Numbered from the stretch's first letter, positions 21,837 to 30,475 are shown. The stretch is 42,946 bases of DNA from Streptomyces mayonensis (GCF_018982965.1 NZ_JACBYP010000070.1:1-42946), one strand, 5' to 3'. Notes: generated by a model not told the origin, from the sequence alone. Translations and numbers: made by a program.

Positions 21837-22981
21837 TCAAGTTCCCTGCGGCCGAGGGCGAGGGAGACCGCCGTCAGGGCGCTGTTGAAGGAGACCTCGG
21901 AGAGGAGCCCCGGCGCGGCCACCTGGTCACCGGCCAGGTACACCCCGTCGCCCCGGTCCACGGCCGGCCGGTCGCGCCAGGTGGTGCCGGGCGGGTCGAC
22001 GGCGCCGGTACGGCCGTTCGCCACCGCCTCGCGCCGCCAGGTCAGCCGCCCGCGCCAGCCGGGAAACCCCAGGTCGAGCAGGTCCTCGGCGCGGGCGACA
22101 CCGTCGGCCTTCGACTCGTGGGGCGCGATCGGCACCTGTCCCTGGATCAGCTGTTCGCCCGTGGGTGCGAGCGTCCGGTCCTGCGCGGTGAACCGTTCGA
22201 TCCAGCCCGGTGCGTCCAGGTCGGAGACCGCGAAGGCGTCGCCGCGCCGGGTCCGTACGGCCAGGTCGATCAGGGCGGTGCGGCCGCTCGGCCAGGTCAG
22301 CGCCGGGTCGTCCAGCAGGCGGCGGGCCGCGTCGAGGGAGGTGGCGACGACGACCGGGGTGCCGGTGGGCAGCGCGTCGACGCGGGACAGGGTCTCCACC
22401 CGCACCCCGAGGTTCCAGGCCCTGGCCGCCATCCGGTCCACCACCCCCTCCCAGCCGCCGCGCGGGTAGCGCGCCTCGGGCGGCAGCTTGGCGGCCCGGC
22501 GCAGCCGTTCCTGCACGAAGGCGGCGGACAGCGAACCGGGGTCGTGGTGGAACAGGGCCACGGCGCAGTAGTGGGCGGCCGCTTGCGCGCCCTCCTCGCC
22601 CGCGACGCCCCTCGCCCAGGTCAGGAAGTCGGTGTCGACGGGCGCCGGTCCGACACCCCGGCGCAGCAGCCTGAGCATGGCCAGGGGCGGGGTACGGCGC
22701 AGCACGCCCCGGTACCTCAGCCGCAGCCGCGCCGCGTCCAGCGCCGGGACGGGCGCGATCGGGCCGATCAGATCGCGCTGCGCGAGCCACGACCAGTGCG
22801 GGCCGCCCCGGTAGAGGGCGTGGGGGCCGTCGTTGGTCCGGTAGGGGCCCTCGGCCGTCCGGGCGCGGCCGCCGAGCGTGTGGTGGGCCTCGTACACGGT
22901 GACCTTGGTGCCCGCCTCGGCGGCGGTGATCGCGGCGGTCAGTCCGGCGAGGCCGCCGCCGACGACGGTGATGCGATGCAT
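21821..22981 (-). CDS. FAD-dependent oxidoreductase (phytoene desaturase/amine oxidase-like)
   Basis: The 386-residue protein starts with ATG at 22981. The N-terminal dinucleotide-binding motif VVGGGLAGLTAAITAAEAG lies at residues 6-24 and is followed by VYEA and GGRART, as in the amine-oxidase/carotenoid-desaturase superfamily. The C-terminal FAD motif is DGVYLAGDQVAAPGLLSEVSFNSA. The substrate cannot be told. The gene is short for a carotenoid desaturase (normally about 500 residues) and no carotenoid genes lie nearby. Confidence 0.85.
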   Translation of the reverse strand: MHRITVVGGGLAGLTAAITAAEAGTKVTVYEAHHTLGGRARTAEGPYRTNDGPHALYRGGPHWSWLAQRDLIGPIAPVPALDAARLRLRYRGVLRRTPPLAMLRLLRRGVGPAPVDTDFLTWARGVAGEEGAQAAAHYCAVALFHHDPGSLSAAFVQERLRRAAKLPPEARYPRGGWEGVVDRMAARAWNLGVRVETLSRVDALPTGTPVVVATSLDAARRLLDDPALTWPSGRTALIDLAVRTRRGDAFAVSDLDAPGWIERFTAQDRTLAPTGEQLIQGQVPIAPHESKADGVARAEDLLDLGFPGWRGRLTWRREAVANGRTGAVDPPGTTWRDRPAVDRGDGVYLAGDQVAAPGLLSEVSFNSALTAVSLALGRRELDLKRA

Positions 22982-23122
22982 GGCTCGGGGTCTCCCTCGG
23001 GTCGGGGTCGCCTGTCGTGAGTACGACGTCCGGGGGTGGCCGGAATGTGACACGCCGCCGGTGGGCCGGGCGTTCGCACAGGTCAGAGCCCGTTGTCGGT
23101 GGCGGGGTGCAGCATGGGGGGC

Positions 23123-23848
23123 ATGGTGAGGAGAGCGGCGGGCGGCGGCGGTGCGGGTACGGGTACGGGCAGAGGCACGGGGGCGGCGAAGGTGCGGGCG
23201 CCGCGGCGCCCCGGACTGCGCCTGCCTCCGCTGGAGCCGTACGAGGAGGCCGGCCGGCTGGAGCCGGACGGGGACTACGACGCGCTGGAGTTCCGGGAGA
23301 CGGACCTGTCCGGTCAGGACGGTGCGGGCGCCCGCTTCATGGACTGCGCGCTGACGGGCTGTGTGCTGGACGAGGCGTCGCTGCGCCGCGCCCGGCTGCT
23401 CGACTCGCTCCTGACCGGCGTCCGCGGGGTGGGCACGGATCTGGCGGAGGCGACCCTGCGCGACGTCGAGCTGCACGACGCCCGCCTGGGCGGCACCCAG
23501 TTGCACGGCGCCGTGCTGGAGCGGGTCCTGGTCCGCGGCGGCAAGATCGACTATCTGAACCTGCGCCGGTCCCGGCTCAAGGACGTCGTTTTCGAGGGCT
23601 GCGTCCTGGTCGAGCCGGACTTCGGGGGCGCCCGCCTGGAGCGGGTCGCGTTCGTCGACTGCGCCCTGAAGCAGGCGGACCTCAGCGCGGCCACCCTCAC
23701 CGACGTCGACCTGCGCGGCGCCGCCCCGCTCGACGTCACCCGCGGTGTCGACCGACTCGCGGGCGCCGTGATCAGTCCGTCCCAACTTCTCGACCTGGCA
23801 CCGGTACTGGCGGCGGAGTTGGGGGTGCGGGTGCAGGGGACGGATTGA
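23123..23848 (+). CDS. Pentapeptide-repeat protein
   Basis: The 241-residue protein probably starts at ATG 23123, which is preceded by GGGGGG; ATG 23114 and GTG 23126 are alternatives. After a basic, Gly-rich N-terminus, residues ~55-210 show A(D/N)LXX-type pentapeptides such as TDLSG, ALTGC, ATLRD, ARLGG, AVLER, ADLSA and VDLRG. These form a right-handed quadrilateral beta-helix. Some members mimic DNA and protect gyrase from quinolones, but most have no known role, and nothing here identifies the target. Confidence 0.85.
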   Translation: MVRRAAGGGGAGTGTGRGTGAAKVRAPRRPGLRLPPLEPYEEAGRLEPDGDYDALEFRETDLSGQDGAGARFMDCALTGCVLDEASLRRARLLDSLLTGVRGVGTDLAEATLRDVELHDARLGGTQLHGAVLERVLVRGGKIDYLNLRRSRLKDVVFEGCVLVEPDFGGARLERVAFVDCALKQADLSAATLTDVDLRGAAPLDVTRGVDRLAGAVISPSQLLDLAPVLAAELGVRVQGTD

Positions 23849-23982
23849 AAACCCTTGGAAGACGGGGCGGGAGTTTCCGAAGAACGAGAAGTGGCGCTCG
23901 GTACAACCCTTCTCCCGCGCCGTCTGTCTTCCCTACTGAAATCGGCCCTCGGCCGGTATCCATCAACTCAAGGGAAATGCTT

Positions 23983-24507
23983 ATGCGTTCACGCCGGATT
24001 GTCACGGCGGCCATTGCCGCGGCCTTCGTCATGCTCCCGGCCGGCACCGCTCTGGCCGGCAGCGGACCCGCACCCGCACCTTCCGACCGTGCCGCGTCGA
24101 AGTCCACCGCAGCCGCCCCCGCAGGCAATCCCCTGAGCGTGAGGGCGCAGGCCTCCGGCGTCTGCGACGACGCCCACCAGATCGGGGAGACCGCCTACAT
24201 CAGGTACAACGCCGAGCCCATCGCCTCGGTGAAGCAGTTCTACTCGCCCAAGTGCAAGGAGAACTACAGCTACATCTGGCTCTGGCAGTCCTTCATCGAC
24301 GAGGAGGACGACTACCTGGTCGCCGCCAAGATCTGGAGCTATGACCAGAAGGAGGAGTTCGGCAGGAAGGTCTGGCTCGAGGACAACGGCCAGGAGTACT
24401 GGTCCGAAGGTACCGACACCGTGCAGGAGTGCACCTCCGCCATGGGCACCGTGGAGCCCAAGGACTCCCACCTGACGCTCACGGTGACCTCCGAAATGCG
24501 CTGCTGA
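23983..24507 (+). CDS. Secreted four-cysteine protein of unknown function
   Basis: The 174-residue protein starts at ATG 23983, where AAGGGA is 7 bp upstream; ATG 23977 is too close to that site. A Sec signal peptide (MRSRR, hydrophobic core, GTALA) is probably cleaved near residue 25. After an Ala/Pro/Ser linker, the mature domain contains four cysteines that can form two disulphides (GVCDD, SPKCKEN, QECTS, final MRC). It is acidic and rich in aromatic residues. I do not recognise the family. The 134-bp gap upstream contains no promoter I trust. Confidence 0.85.
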   Translation: MRSRRIVTAAIAAAFVMLPAGTALAGSGPAPAPSDRAASKSTAAAPAGNPLSVRAQASGVCDDAHQIGETAYIRYNAEPIASVKQFYSPKCKENYSYIWLWQSFIDEEDDYLVAAKIWSYDQKEEFGRKVWLEDNGQEYWSEGTDTVQECTSAMGTVEPKDSHLTLTVTSEMRC

Positions 24508-24529
24508 GGCCCGGACTCCGAAGGGCCTG

Positions 24530-25030
24530 TCACGCAACCCGCGGAAAGCGGGCCTGCAAGGTCCAGATCGCCGGGTTGTGGGACAGGCCCTCGTGGAGAT
24601 CCGTGAGGTCGGCGAGCAGGTCCTGGAGGAAGTCGCGGGCCTCCCGGCGCAGTTCGGTGTGGGAGAAGGACAGCGGGGGCTCGGAGGCCGGCAGCCACTC
24701 CGCCTCGATGTCGACCCAGCCGAAGCGCCGCTCGAAGAGCAGGCGGTCGGTGGACTCGGTGAAGTCCAGCTCCGCCCGCTGCGGCCGGGCGGCCCGGGAC
24801 CCCGCCGGGTCCCGGTCGACCTGCTCCACGATGTCGCACAGCGCCCACGCGAAGTCGAGCACCGGCACCCATCCCCAGGCTGTGGACAGCTCCCGGTCCG
24901 CCCTGGCGTCGGCGAGGTACACGTCCCCGCAGAACAGGTCGTGCCGCAGGGCACGGACGTCCGCGCGGCGGTAGTCCGTCTGGGGAGGGTCCGGGAAACG
25001 GGTGGAGAGGGCGTAGCCGATGTCGAGCAC
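24530..25030 (-). CDS. Conserved hypothetical protein (cytoplasmic)
   Basis: The 166-residue protein starts with GTG at 25030. It is acidic and rich in Trp/Phe/Asp, with no signal peptide or membrane segment (MLDIGYALSTRFPDPPQTDYRRADVRALR is split here as start, RFPDPPQTDY and RRADVRALR). Internal features include FCGDVYL, WGWVPVLDFAWALCDIV and FGWVDIEAEW. I recall similar proteins in other streptomycetes but not a function. The gene is convergent with the secreted-protein gene and has no Shine-Dalgarno sequence, so leaderless expression is possible. Confidence 0.75.
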   Translation of the reverse strand: MLDIGYALSTRFPDPPQTDYRRADVRALRHDLFCGDVYLADARADRELSTAWGWVPVLDFAWALCDIVEQVDRDPAGSRAARPQRAELDFTESTDRLLFERRFGWVDIEAEWLPASEPPLSFSHTELRREARDFLQDLLADLTDLHEGLSHNPAIWTLQARFPRVA

Positions 25031-25078
25031 GCGGTGATGGTGTCACGGACGCCGGGCCGGACGCCGACGCGGAGGGCG

Positions 25079-25180
25079 GGGGCCGTTCGCGGCGCGGCTG
25101 GCCGGGAGTGCGGTGGCCGTTCACGGCCCGGGTGGCCGGGAGCGCGGGGGCCGTTCACGGCGCCGGTGGCCGGGAGTGGA
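25079..25180. repeat. Three 34-bp tandem repeats
   Basis: Units at 25079-25112, 25113-25146 and 25147-25180 share GGCCGTTC(A/G)CGGC and GGCCGGGAG. They fill the divergent gap between the hypothetical gene and the kinase gene. No spacer of unique sequence separates them, so they are not a CRISPR array. Confidence 0.85.
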
Positions 25181-25290
25181 CGAGCGGCTCAACCGTCCCG
25201 GGCGTACCGGGTTTTCCACAGTTAACTCCTGTCCCTATCCTCGTGCGTAATCCTGGTGCGCACGGTGTCGCCGGGGGAGAGGGAGCAAGC

Positions 25291-27051
25291 ATGGACGGGT
25301 TGATACCGGGCGATCCCGAACGGATCGGCAGGTACCGGCTGCTCGGCAGACTCGGCGAGGGCGGGATGGGCCGGGTGTACCTGGCGCGCTCCGACCGGGG
25401 CCGGACGGTGGCTGTCAAGACCGTCCGGGAGGAGCTGGCCCGCATGCCGGACTTCCGGCGGCGCTTCGCCCAGGAGGTGAAGGCGGCGCAGCGCGTCGGC
25501 GGCGAGTGGACCGCGCCCGTGCTGGACGCCGACACCGAGGCGTCGACCCCGTGGGTCGCCACCGGATACGTCGCCGGGCCCTCGCTCGCCGAGGTCGTCG
25601 ACCGGCAGTACGGGCCGCTGCCCGCCGCCACCCTGCGGGTGCTTGCCGCGGGGCTGGTGCGGGCGCTGCAGGCCATCCACGCCGCCGGCCTCGTGCACCG
25701 CGACCTCAAGCCCTCCAACGTCCTGGTGACCATCGACGGCCCCCGCGTCATCGACTTCGGCATCGCCCGCGCGCTGGACGTGTCCACGCAGTCCGCGGAG
25801 GGACTCACCGCGGCCGGTGCCGTCGTGGGCTCTCCCGGCTTCATGTCGCCCGAGCAGGTGCGCGGGGAGAAGGTGTCCTACGCGAGTGACGTCTTCTGCC
25901 TCGGCGCGGTGCTGGCCTACGCCGCCACCGGCCGGATGCCCTTCGGCACCGACGAGAGCGGGATGCACGCGCTGCTCTTCCGCATCGCGACCGAAGAGGC
26001 GAACCTGACCGGGATCTCCGAGCCCTGGCAGGGACTGATCGCGGGCTGCCTGGCCAAGGACCCCGAGAAGCGCACCACGCTGGACGACTTGCTGACGGCG
26101 ATCGAGGACATGGAGGGCGCGGAGGCCGCACAGGGGCGTGCCTGGCTGCCCGGCGAGGTGCTGGCCGAGCTGGGCCGGCACGCCGTCCAGCTCCTGGACA
26201 GCGAGGACCCGGAGGACCGGGTCCCGGTCGGGGCGCCCGCCGGGGGCTTCGGCCCACCGCCCTCGCCCTACAGCCCGTCGACGCCGCCGCCGTGGCAGGG
26301 GCCCTCGCCGTACGCCGCCGGCCCCGCGGCCGCCCAGCCGTCGCCGTACTCCACCCCGCCCCCCGGGCCCGGCCGGGCCGCCACTCCCTCGCCGTACGCC
26401 TCGCCGGCGGCCGTGCGCTCGGCGAAGCCGCTCGCCACGGCGCTGCAGGTGCTGCTCATCCTGTACACCGGGCTGGCCCTGGCCCGGTTCAACCTCCTCA
26501 CCGAGACCTACAGCCGGCTCAACGGGCTGCCCGGCGGGTCCCGCACCAACGCCGTCGGCAACTTCACGTCGCTGCGGGCCCTGAGCTACTCGGCCGACAT
26601 CCTGATCGGGATACTGCTCTTCGCGGTGGTGGTCGTGTGGGTGCTGTGGTTCCGCCGCGTGCGGCGGAACGCCGAGACCTTCGCGCCGGGCCGCATCCGC
26701 TACCGGCCCGGTCTGGCGGTGGGCTCCTGGTTCATCCCCTTCGCCAACCTGTTCATGCCCAAGCAGATCGCCAACGACATCTGGACGGCGACGACGGGCA
26801 GTCCGACGGGCGCCGGGCGGTGGCTGGTCCACGCCTGGTGGTGGCTGTGGCTCGTCGAGTTCCTGACGGAGCTGAACGACTACCGCAGCTGGGACGAGGC
26901 GCAGTACGCCCGGGACGCCATGTCGAGTGCCCTCAGCGGTCAGGTCAACAGCGCCGTCGGCGTCGCGAGCGCCGTCTTCGCCGTGCTCTTCGTCACCCGG
27001 CTCACCGCGCTCCAGCGCAAGCGCGCCGCCGGGACTGCCGGGACCGGCTGA
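25291..27051 (+). CDS. Ser/Thr protein kinase fused to a DUF4328 membrane domain
   Basis: The 586-residue protein starts at ATG 25291, with GAGGGAG upstream. The Hanks-type kinase domain spans about 15-275: glycine loop GEGGMGRVY, Lys43 in VAVK, HRDLKPSN (Asp138), DFG (Asp155) and a MSPEQV activation-segment end. A Pro/Ser/Tyr-rich linker (SPYS units) covers about 315-380. The C-terminal ~200 residues form a DUF4328 domain with about four membrane segments and WFIPFANLFMPKQ. The usual extracellular PASTA sensor is absent, so the sensing part is a multi-spanning membrane domain. All catalytic residues are intact; substrates are unknown. Confidence 0.92.
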   Translation: MDGLIPGDPERIGRYRLLGRLGEGGMGRVYLARSDRGRTVAVKTVREELARMPDFRRRFAQEVKAAQRVGGEWTAPVLDADTEASTPWVATGYVAGPSLAEVVDRQYGPLPAATLRVLAAGLVRALQAIHAAGLVHRDLKPSNVLVTIDGPRVIDFGIARALDVSTQSAEGLTAAGAVVGSPGFMSPEQVRGEKVSYASDVFCLGAVLAYAATGRMPFGTDESGMHALLFRIATEEANLTGISEPWQGLIAGCLAKDPEKRTTLDDLLTAIEDMEGAEAAQGRAWLPGEVLAELGRHAVQLLDSEDPEDRVPVGAPAGGFGPPPSPYSPSTPPPWQGPSPYAAGPAAAQPSPYSTPPPGPGRAATPSPYASPAAVRSAKPLATALQVLLILYTGLALARFNLLTETYSRLNGLPGGSRTNAVGNFTSLRALSYSADILIGILLFAVVVVWVLWFRRVRRNAETFAPGRIRYRPGLAVGSWFIPFANLFMPKQIANDIWTATTGSPTGAGRWLVHAWWWLWLVEFLTELNDYRSWDEAQYARDAMSSALSGQVNSAVGVASAVFAVLFVTRLTALQRKRAAGTAGTG

Positions 27052-27144
27052 GCGCCCCACGCGCGCCCCCGGGCCATGCGTGCCGCGCCGCCCGTCATGT
27101 GCCGGTGCGTCACGCGGCGTGCGGCGCGCGGGACGCGGAGGGTT

Positions 27145-27741
27145 TCAGTCCGGCGCCGTGGCGCGCCGGACCGCGTCGCGGAGCAGGGCGCGGCGGCGTT
27201 CGTGCACTTCGGCGGGTTCACCGGCGGTCGCCGTGTAGACGTTGCTGACCGGTGACCAGGCCATGGACATGGCGATGACGACCGCCATCACGTCGAACGG
27301 GTCCCCCGGGCGCACCCGCCCCGCCGCCTGGGCCTCGGCGATGGCGCGCAGCTTGGCGTCGTCACGGCGGTCGGCGTCGTCGACCAGATGCCCGGCCGGA
27401 CGCCGCTCCAGCCGCGCCCAGGTGGCCAGCCGGATGAGGTCGGGGCGGCGCAGGTACTCGTCGTAGAGGCGTACGGCCCAGTCCGCCAGGTCGTCGGCGT
27501 CGATCGGGACGACGTTCACGATCCGGTCCAGCGAGGCGAAGAAGATCGCGTCGAAGAGCCCGTCCTTGCTGCCGAAGTAGGCGTAGAGCTGCGCCTTGTT
27601 GGTGCGCGCGGCGGCCACGATCCGCTCGATCCGCGCCCCCGCGATCCCGTGCTCGGCGAACTCCCGCGTCGCGACGTCGAGGATGCGCCGGTGGGTGGCG
27701 GCTCCGCGTGAGGTCAGGGGCTGGTCAGGCAGGTCAGGCAT
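27145..27741 (-). CDS. TetR-family transcriptional regulator
   Basis: The 198-residue protein starts with ATG at 27741. The HTH reads ATHRRILDVATREFAEHGIAGARIERIVAAARTNKAQLYAYFGSKDGLF, split as RILDVATREFAEHG and ARTNKAQLYAYFGSKD. The C-terminal domain resembles the TetR_C group common in Streptomyces. It is divergent from the alcohol dehydrogenase with dyads between them and probably represses it. A -10 TAGCCT (27748-27753) placed 6 bp before the ATG, and no Shine-Dalgarno sequence, indicate a leaderless mRNA. Confidence 0.9.
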   Translation of the reverse strand: MPDLPDQPLTSRGAATHRRILDVATREFAEHGIAGARIERIVAAARTNKAQLYAYFGSKDGLFDAIFFASLDRIVNVVPIDADDLADWAVRLYDEYLRRPDLIRLATWARLERRPAGHLVDDADRRDDAKLRAIAEAQAAGRVRPGDPFDVMAVVIAMSMAWSPVSNVYTATAGEPAEVHERRRALLRDAVRRATAPD

Positions 27742-27747
27742 GCCCGC

Positions 27748-27826
27748 AGGCTACCGCACGGTCAAACAGAACAGTTGGTTTGCTTTCCCCGGTGAGCGCG
27801 CTACTCTCGAATAGACCGACTGGTCT
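27748..27826. promoter_or_regulatory. Divergent tetR-adh promoter region with two dyads
   Basis: Minus strand: TAGCCT (27748-27753) is the -10 of the regulator. Plus strand: TACTCT (27802-27807) with TTTGCT (27779-27784) 17 bp upstream fits the dehydrogenase promoter. The dyad AGACC-N4-GGTCT (27813-27826) covers its predicted start point, and CAAAC-N10-GTTTG (27763-27782) overlaps the -35. Both are candidates for TetR binding. Confidence 0.6.
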
Positions 27827-27849
27827 GTCTGGAGAGCGGGAGAGACGTC

Positions 27850-28944
27850 ATGAGGACCACTGCGGGCTGGCAGGCGAAGAGGACGGACGGTGCGGCGACG
27901 ACCTTGCGGCGGACGTCGCTGGAGCGGCGCGACCTGCGCCCCGACGACATCGCCGTACGGGTGGACCACTGCGGTGTCTGCCACACGGACCTGCACGCCG
28001 TCCGGAGCCGCGACGCCGACGGCGGCCAGGACGGCCCGCTCGTCCCCGGCCACGAGTTCACCGGTGTGGTGACCGCCACGGGACCCGAGGTCACCGGCTT
28101 CCGCCCGGGTGACCCGGTCGCGGTCGGCAACATCGTCGACTCCTGCGGCACCTGCGCGATGTGCCGGGTCGGTCAGGAGAACTTCTGCCACGCCTTCCCG
28201 ACCCTGACCTACGGCGGGACCGACCGCGTCGACGGCTCCACCACCCTCGGCGGCTACTCCCGCGAGTACGTCGTCCGCGAGCGGTTCGCGTACGCCCTCC
28301 CCGCCGGCCTCGACCCGGCCGGCGCCGCGCCCCTGCTGTGTGCCGGCGTCACCGTCTGGGAGCCCCTGCGGGCCCTCGGCGCCGGACCCGGCACCCGGGT
28401 CGCCGTGGCGGGGCTCGGCGGACTGGGCCACCTCGCGGTGAAGCTCGCCGTCGCCCTCGGCGCCGACACCACCGTGATCACCCGCTCACCGGACAAGGCG
28501 GAGGACGCGCGCCAACTCGGCGCCCACTCGGTCGTCGTCTCCACCGACCCGGAGCAGATGGCCGCCGCCCGCGACCGGTTCGACATCCTCGTCGACACCG
28601 TCCCCGCCGCGCACGACCTCGGCCCCTACCTCCGCCTGGTGGCCCTGGACGGCACCCTCAGCAGCGTCGGACACCTCGGGCCGGTCACCGTCGAGACCTT
28701 CGACCTGCTGGCGGGCCGCAAGAAGCTCAGCTCCGCGGGCAGCGGCGGCACCGGCTCCACCGCGGCCATGCTGGCCTTCTGCGCGGCACACGGCATCACG
28801 GCCGACATCGAACTCCTCCCCTCCGCCCGCGTGAACGAGGCCCTCGACCGCCTGAGCCGCGGCGACGTACGCCACCGCTTCGTGCTCGATCTGTCCGACC
28901 TGGACGACCTGTCCGACCTGGACGATCTGTCCGACCTGGACTGA
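27850..28944 (+). CDS. Zinc-dependent alcohol dehydrogenase (CAD/YahK-like)
   Basis: The 364-residue protein starts at ATG 27850, with GGGAGAG upstream. Catalytic zinc site: Cys44 in CGVCHTDLH and the GHE motif in VPGHEFTG. Structural zinc: four cysteines in CGTCAMCRVGQENFC. NADP(H) fold: GLGGLGHLAVKLA. The pattern is that of cinnamyl-alcohol-type aldehyde reductases. The protein ends in an unusual acidic tail with two and a half LSDLDD repeats. The divergent TetR gene suggests induction by an aldehyde or related compound. Confidence 0.92.
   Translation: MRTTAGWQAKRTDGAATTLRRTSLERRDLRPDDIAVRVDHCGVCHTDLHAVRSRDADGGQDGPLVPGHEFTGVVTATGPEVTGFRPGDPVAVGNIVDSCGTCAMCRVGQENFCHAFPTLTYGGTDRVDGSTTLGGYSREYVVRERFAYALPAGLDPAGAAPLLCAGVTVWEPLRALGAGPGTRVAVAGLGGLGHLAVKLAVALGADTTVITRSPDKAEDARQLGAHSVVVSTDPEQMAAARDRFDILVDTVPAAHDLGPYLRLVALDGTLSSVGHLGPVTVETFDLLAGRKKLSSAGSGGTGSTAAMLAFCAAHGITADIELLPSARVNEALDRLSRGDVRHRFVLDLSDLDDLSDLDDLSDLD
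28891..28941 (+). repeat. 18-bp tandem repeat at the end of the dehydrogenase gene
   Basis: Units start at 28891, 28909 and 28927 (the last is 15 bp before the stop) and encode LSDLDD. They add an acidic tail not expected in the family. Confidence 0.9.
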
Positions 28945-28963
28945 CCGTGCGAGGCCGCCGTGC

Positions 28964-30376
28964 TCACGGCCGCCGGGGGCGGCCCTCGCCCCGCAGCCAG
29001 GTCCGCCAGATCTCCGTGAAGTCCTCGTCCGGCGCCGACTTCTCCACGTACGCCGTGAAGTCGGCGGTGTCCGCGTTGCCGTGCCGGTGGGCGTCGGCCC
29101 AGCCCCGCAGGAGCGAGCGGAAGGCGTCGTCGCCGACGGCCTGGCGGATCTTGTGGAGGACCATCGCGCCGCGCTGGTAGACCGGGCTCGCGGAGATGTG
29201 CGCGGCGTCCGGCGGGTCGGCGGGCGGGAAGGACCAGACAGCGTCGTTCGCGGCCTCGTCCGGGTAGTACGTCCCGTCGTGGAGCGCGTCGAACGTCTTC
29301 TGGGCGCTGTCGCCGCCGTGGTCCTCCTGCCACAGCCACTCCGCGTAGGTGGCGAAGCCCTCGTTCAGCCACATGTCCCGCCAGGTCTTCGGGCTGACGG
29401 AGTTCCCGTACCACTCGTGGGTGAGCTCGTGGACGAGCAGCACCGTGTCGGGGGCACCGGGGAAGTAGGGGCGGTTCTGGGTCTCCAGGGCGTACCCGGC
29501 GTCCTCGGGGCGGTCGACGATCGCGCCGGTGGAGGAGAAGGGGTACGGGCCGAAGTACTCCTGCGCCCAGTCGATGATCTCGGGGATCCGCGCCAGGGCC
29601 GCCCGGCCCGCGTCGGCCTGCTGCGGGTCGACGGCCGTGTGGACCGGCAGACCGTCGGCGGTGCGGGAGCGGTCGGTCTCCCACTCGCCGACCGCGACCG
29701 TGACCACGTGGCTCGACATCGGCTCGGCGGTGTGCCAGGTGAACGTCGTACGGCCGTCGCGGGTCCGTTCGCCCCGCAACTCGCCGTTGGAGACCGCGCC
29801 GAGCCCCTCCGGCACGGTCACCGCGAGGTCGTACGTCGCCTTGTCGGAAGGGTGGTGACTGCCCGGGAACCAGGCCATCGAGCCCGTCGGCTGCCCCAGC
29901 CCGACCGCGCCGTCGGCGGTGTGCAGCCAGCCCTCTTCGGAGCTGTCGGGGTCGGTGATCGTCACCGGTTCGCCCGAGTAGCGGACGGTCACCCGGAACG
30001 TCTCGCCGGCGTCCAGTTCGCCGGCCGGGCGGACCGTCAGTTCCTGCCCCGCGCGGTGGGAGCGGGCGCCCCGGCCGCCGACCGTGACCTCCTCGACGTC
30101 CAGGCCCTTGAGGTCCAGGTTGAAGGCCGACAGGTCACGGGTGGCGCGCGCCGTGATCGTCGCCGTGCCGGTGAGGTGGCCCGTGCCCGGGTCGTAGTCC
30201 AGCTTCAGGTCGTAGTGGCCGACGTCGTAACCGCCGTTGCCCGCCTTGGGGAAGTACGGGTCGCGCGCACCCGGGCCGCCGGGGCCGCCCTCGACCGCGC
30301 CCCCGCCACTGCACGCCGCGAGGGTGGCGAGGGCGGTGAGGGCGGCGGCCGATGCGAACGGGCGGGAGGTGCGCAC
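28964..30376 (-). CDS. M1-family zinc metallopeptidase lipoprotein
   Basis: The 470-residue protein starts with GTG at 30376. A lipoprotein signal peptide ends in the lipobox LAAC. The gluzincin active site is HELTH (316-320) with the third zinc ligand Glu339 in WLNEGFA, an exact HEXXH-X18-E arrangement. The N-terminal beta-sandwich (YDLKLDYDPGTGHLTGTATI) is typical of aminopeptidase N-like enzymes; the C-terminal ERAP-like domain is missing, as in short actinobacterial members. It should be a cell-surface aminopeptidase. TAGGAT (30383-30388, minus strand) ends 6 bp before GTG, implying a leaderless mRNA. Confidence 0.9.
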   Translation of the reverse strand: MRTSRPFASAAALTALATLAACSGGGAVEGGPGGPGARDPYFPKAGNGGYDVGHYDLKLDYDPGTGHLTGTATITARATRDLSAFNLDLKGLDVEEVTVGGRGARSHRAGQELTVRPAGELDAGETFRVTVRYSGEPVTITDPDSSEEGWLHTADGAVGLGQPTGSMAWFPGSHHPSDKATYDLAVTVPEGLGAVSNGELRGERTRDGRTTFTWHTAEPMSSHVVTVAVGEWETDRSRTADGLPVHTAVDPQQADAGRAALARIPEIIDWAQEYFGPYPFSSTGAIVDRPEDAGYALETQNRPYFPGAPDTVLLVHELTHEWYGNSVSPKTWRDMWLNEGFATYAEWLWQEDHGGDSAQKTFDALHDGTYYPDEAANDAVWSFPPADPPDAAHISASPVYQRGAMVLHKIRQAVGDDAFRSLLRGWADAHRHGNADTADFTAYVEKSAPDEDFTEIWRTWLRGEGRPRRP

Positions 30377-30394
30377 ATCGTGATCCTATGGGGG

Positions 30395-30408
30395 GTTTCA
30401 CGTGAAAC
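30395..30408. promoter_or_regulatory. parS: parS site (ParB binding), GTTTCACGTGAAAC
   Basis: This is a perfect 14-bp match to the Streptomyces parS sequence, the site where ParB loads for chromosome segregation. Such sites cluster around oriC. It lies 19 bp upstream of the peptidase start codon and reaches the -35 position of its promoter, so ParB occupancy could affect that gene. Confidence 0.92.
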
Positions 30409-30475
30409 GCCCGTTGGGGCGAGGCGGGGAGGGGTGAGGGCCGGGCGTTGTCCTCCGGGCGGCGGTCGAGCATGC

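Noticed and set aside
21821..22981. Carotenoid desaturase
   Set aside because: The FAD motifs fit the superfamily, but the protein is too short and no carotenoid genes are adjacent.
25079..25180. CRISPR array
   Set aside because: Only three units with no unique spacers and no cas genes in the window.
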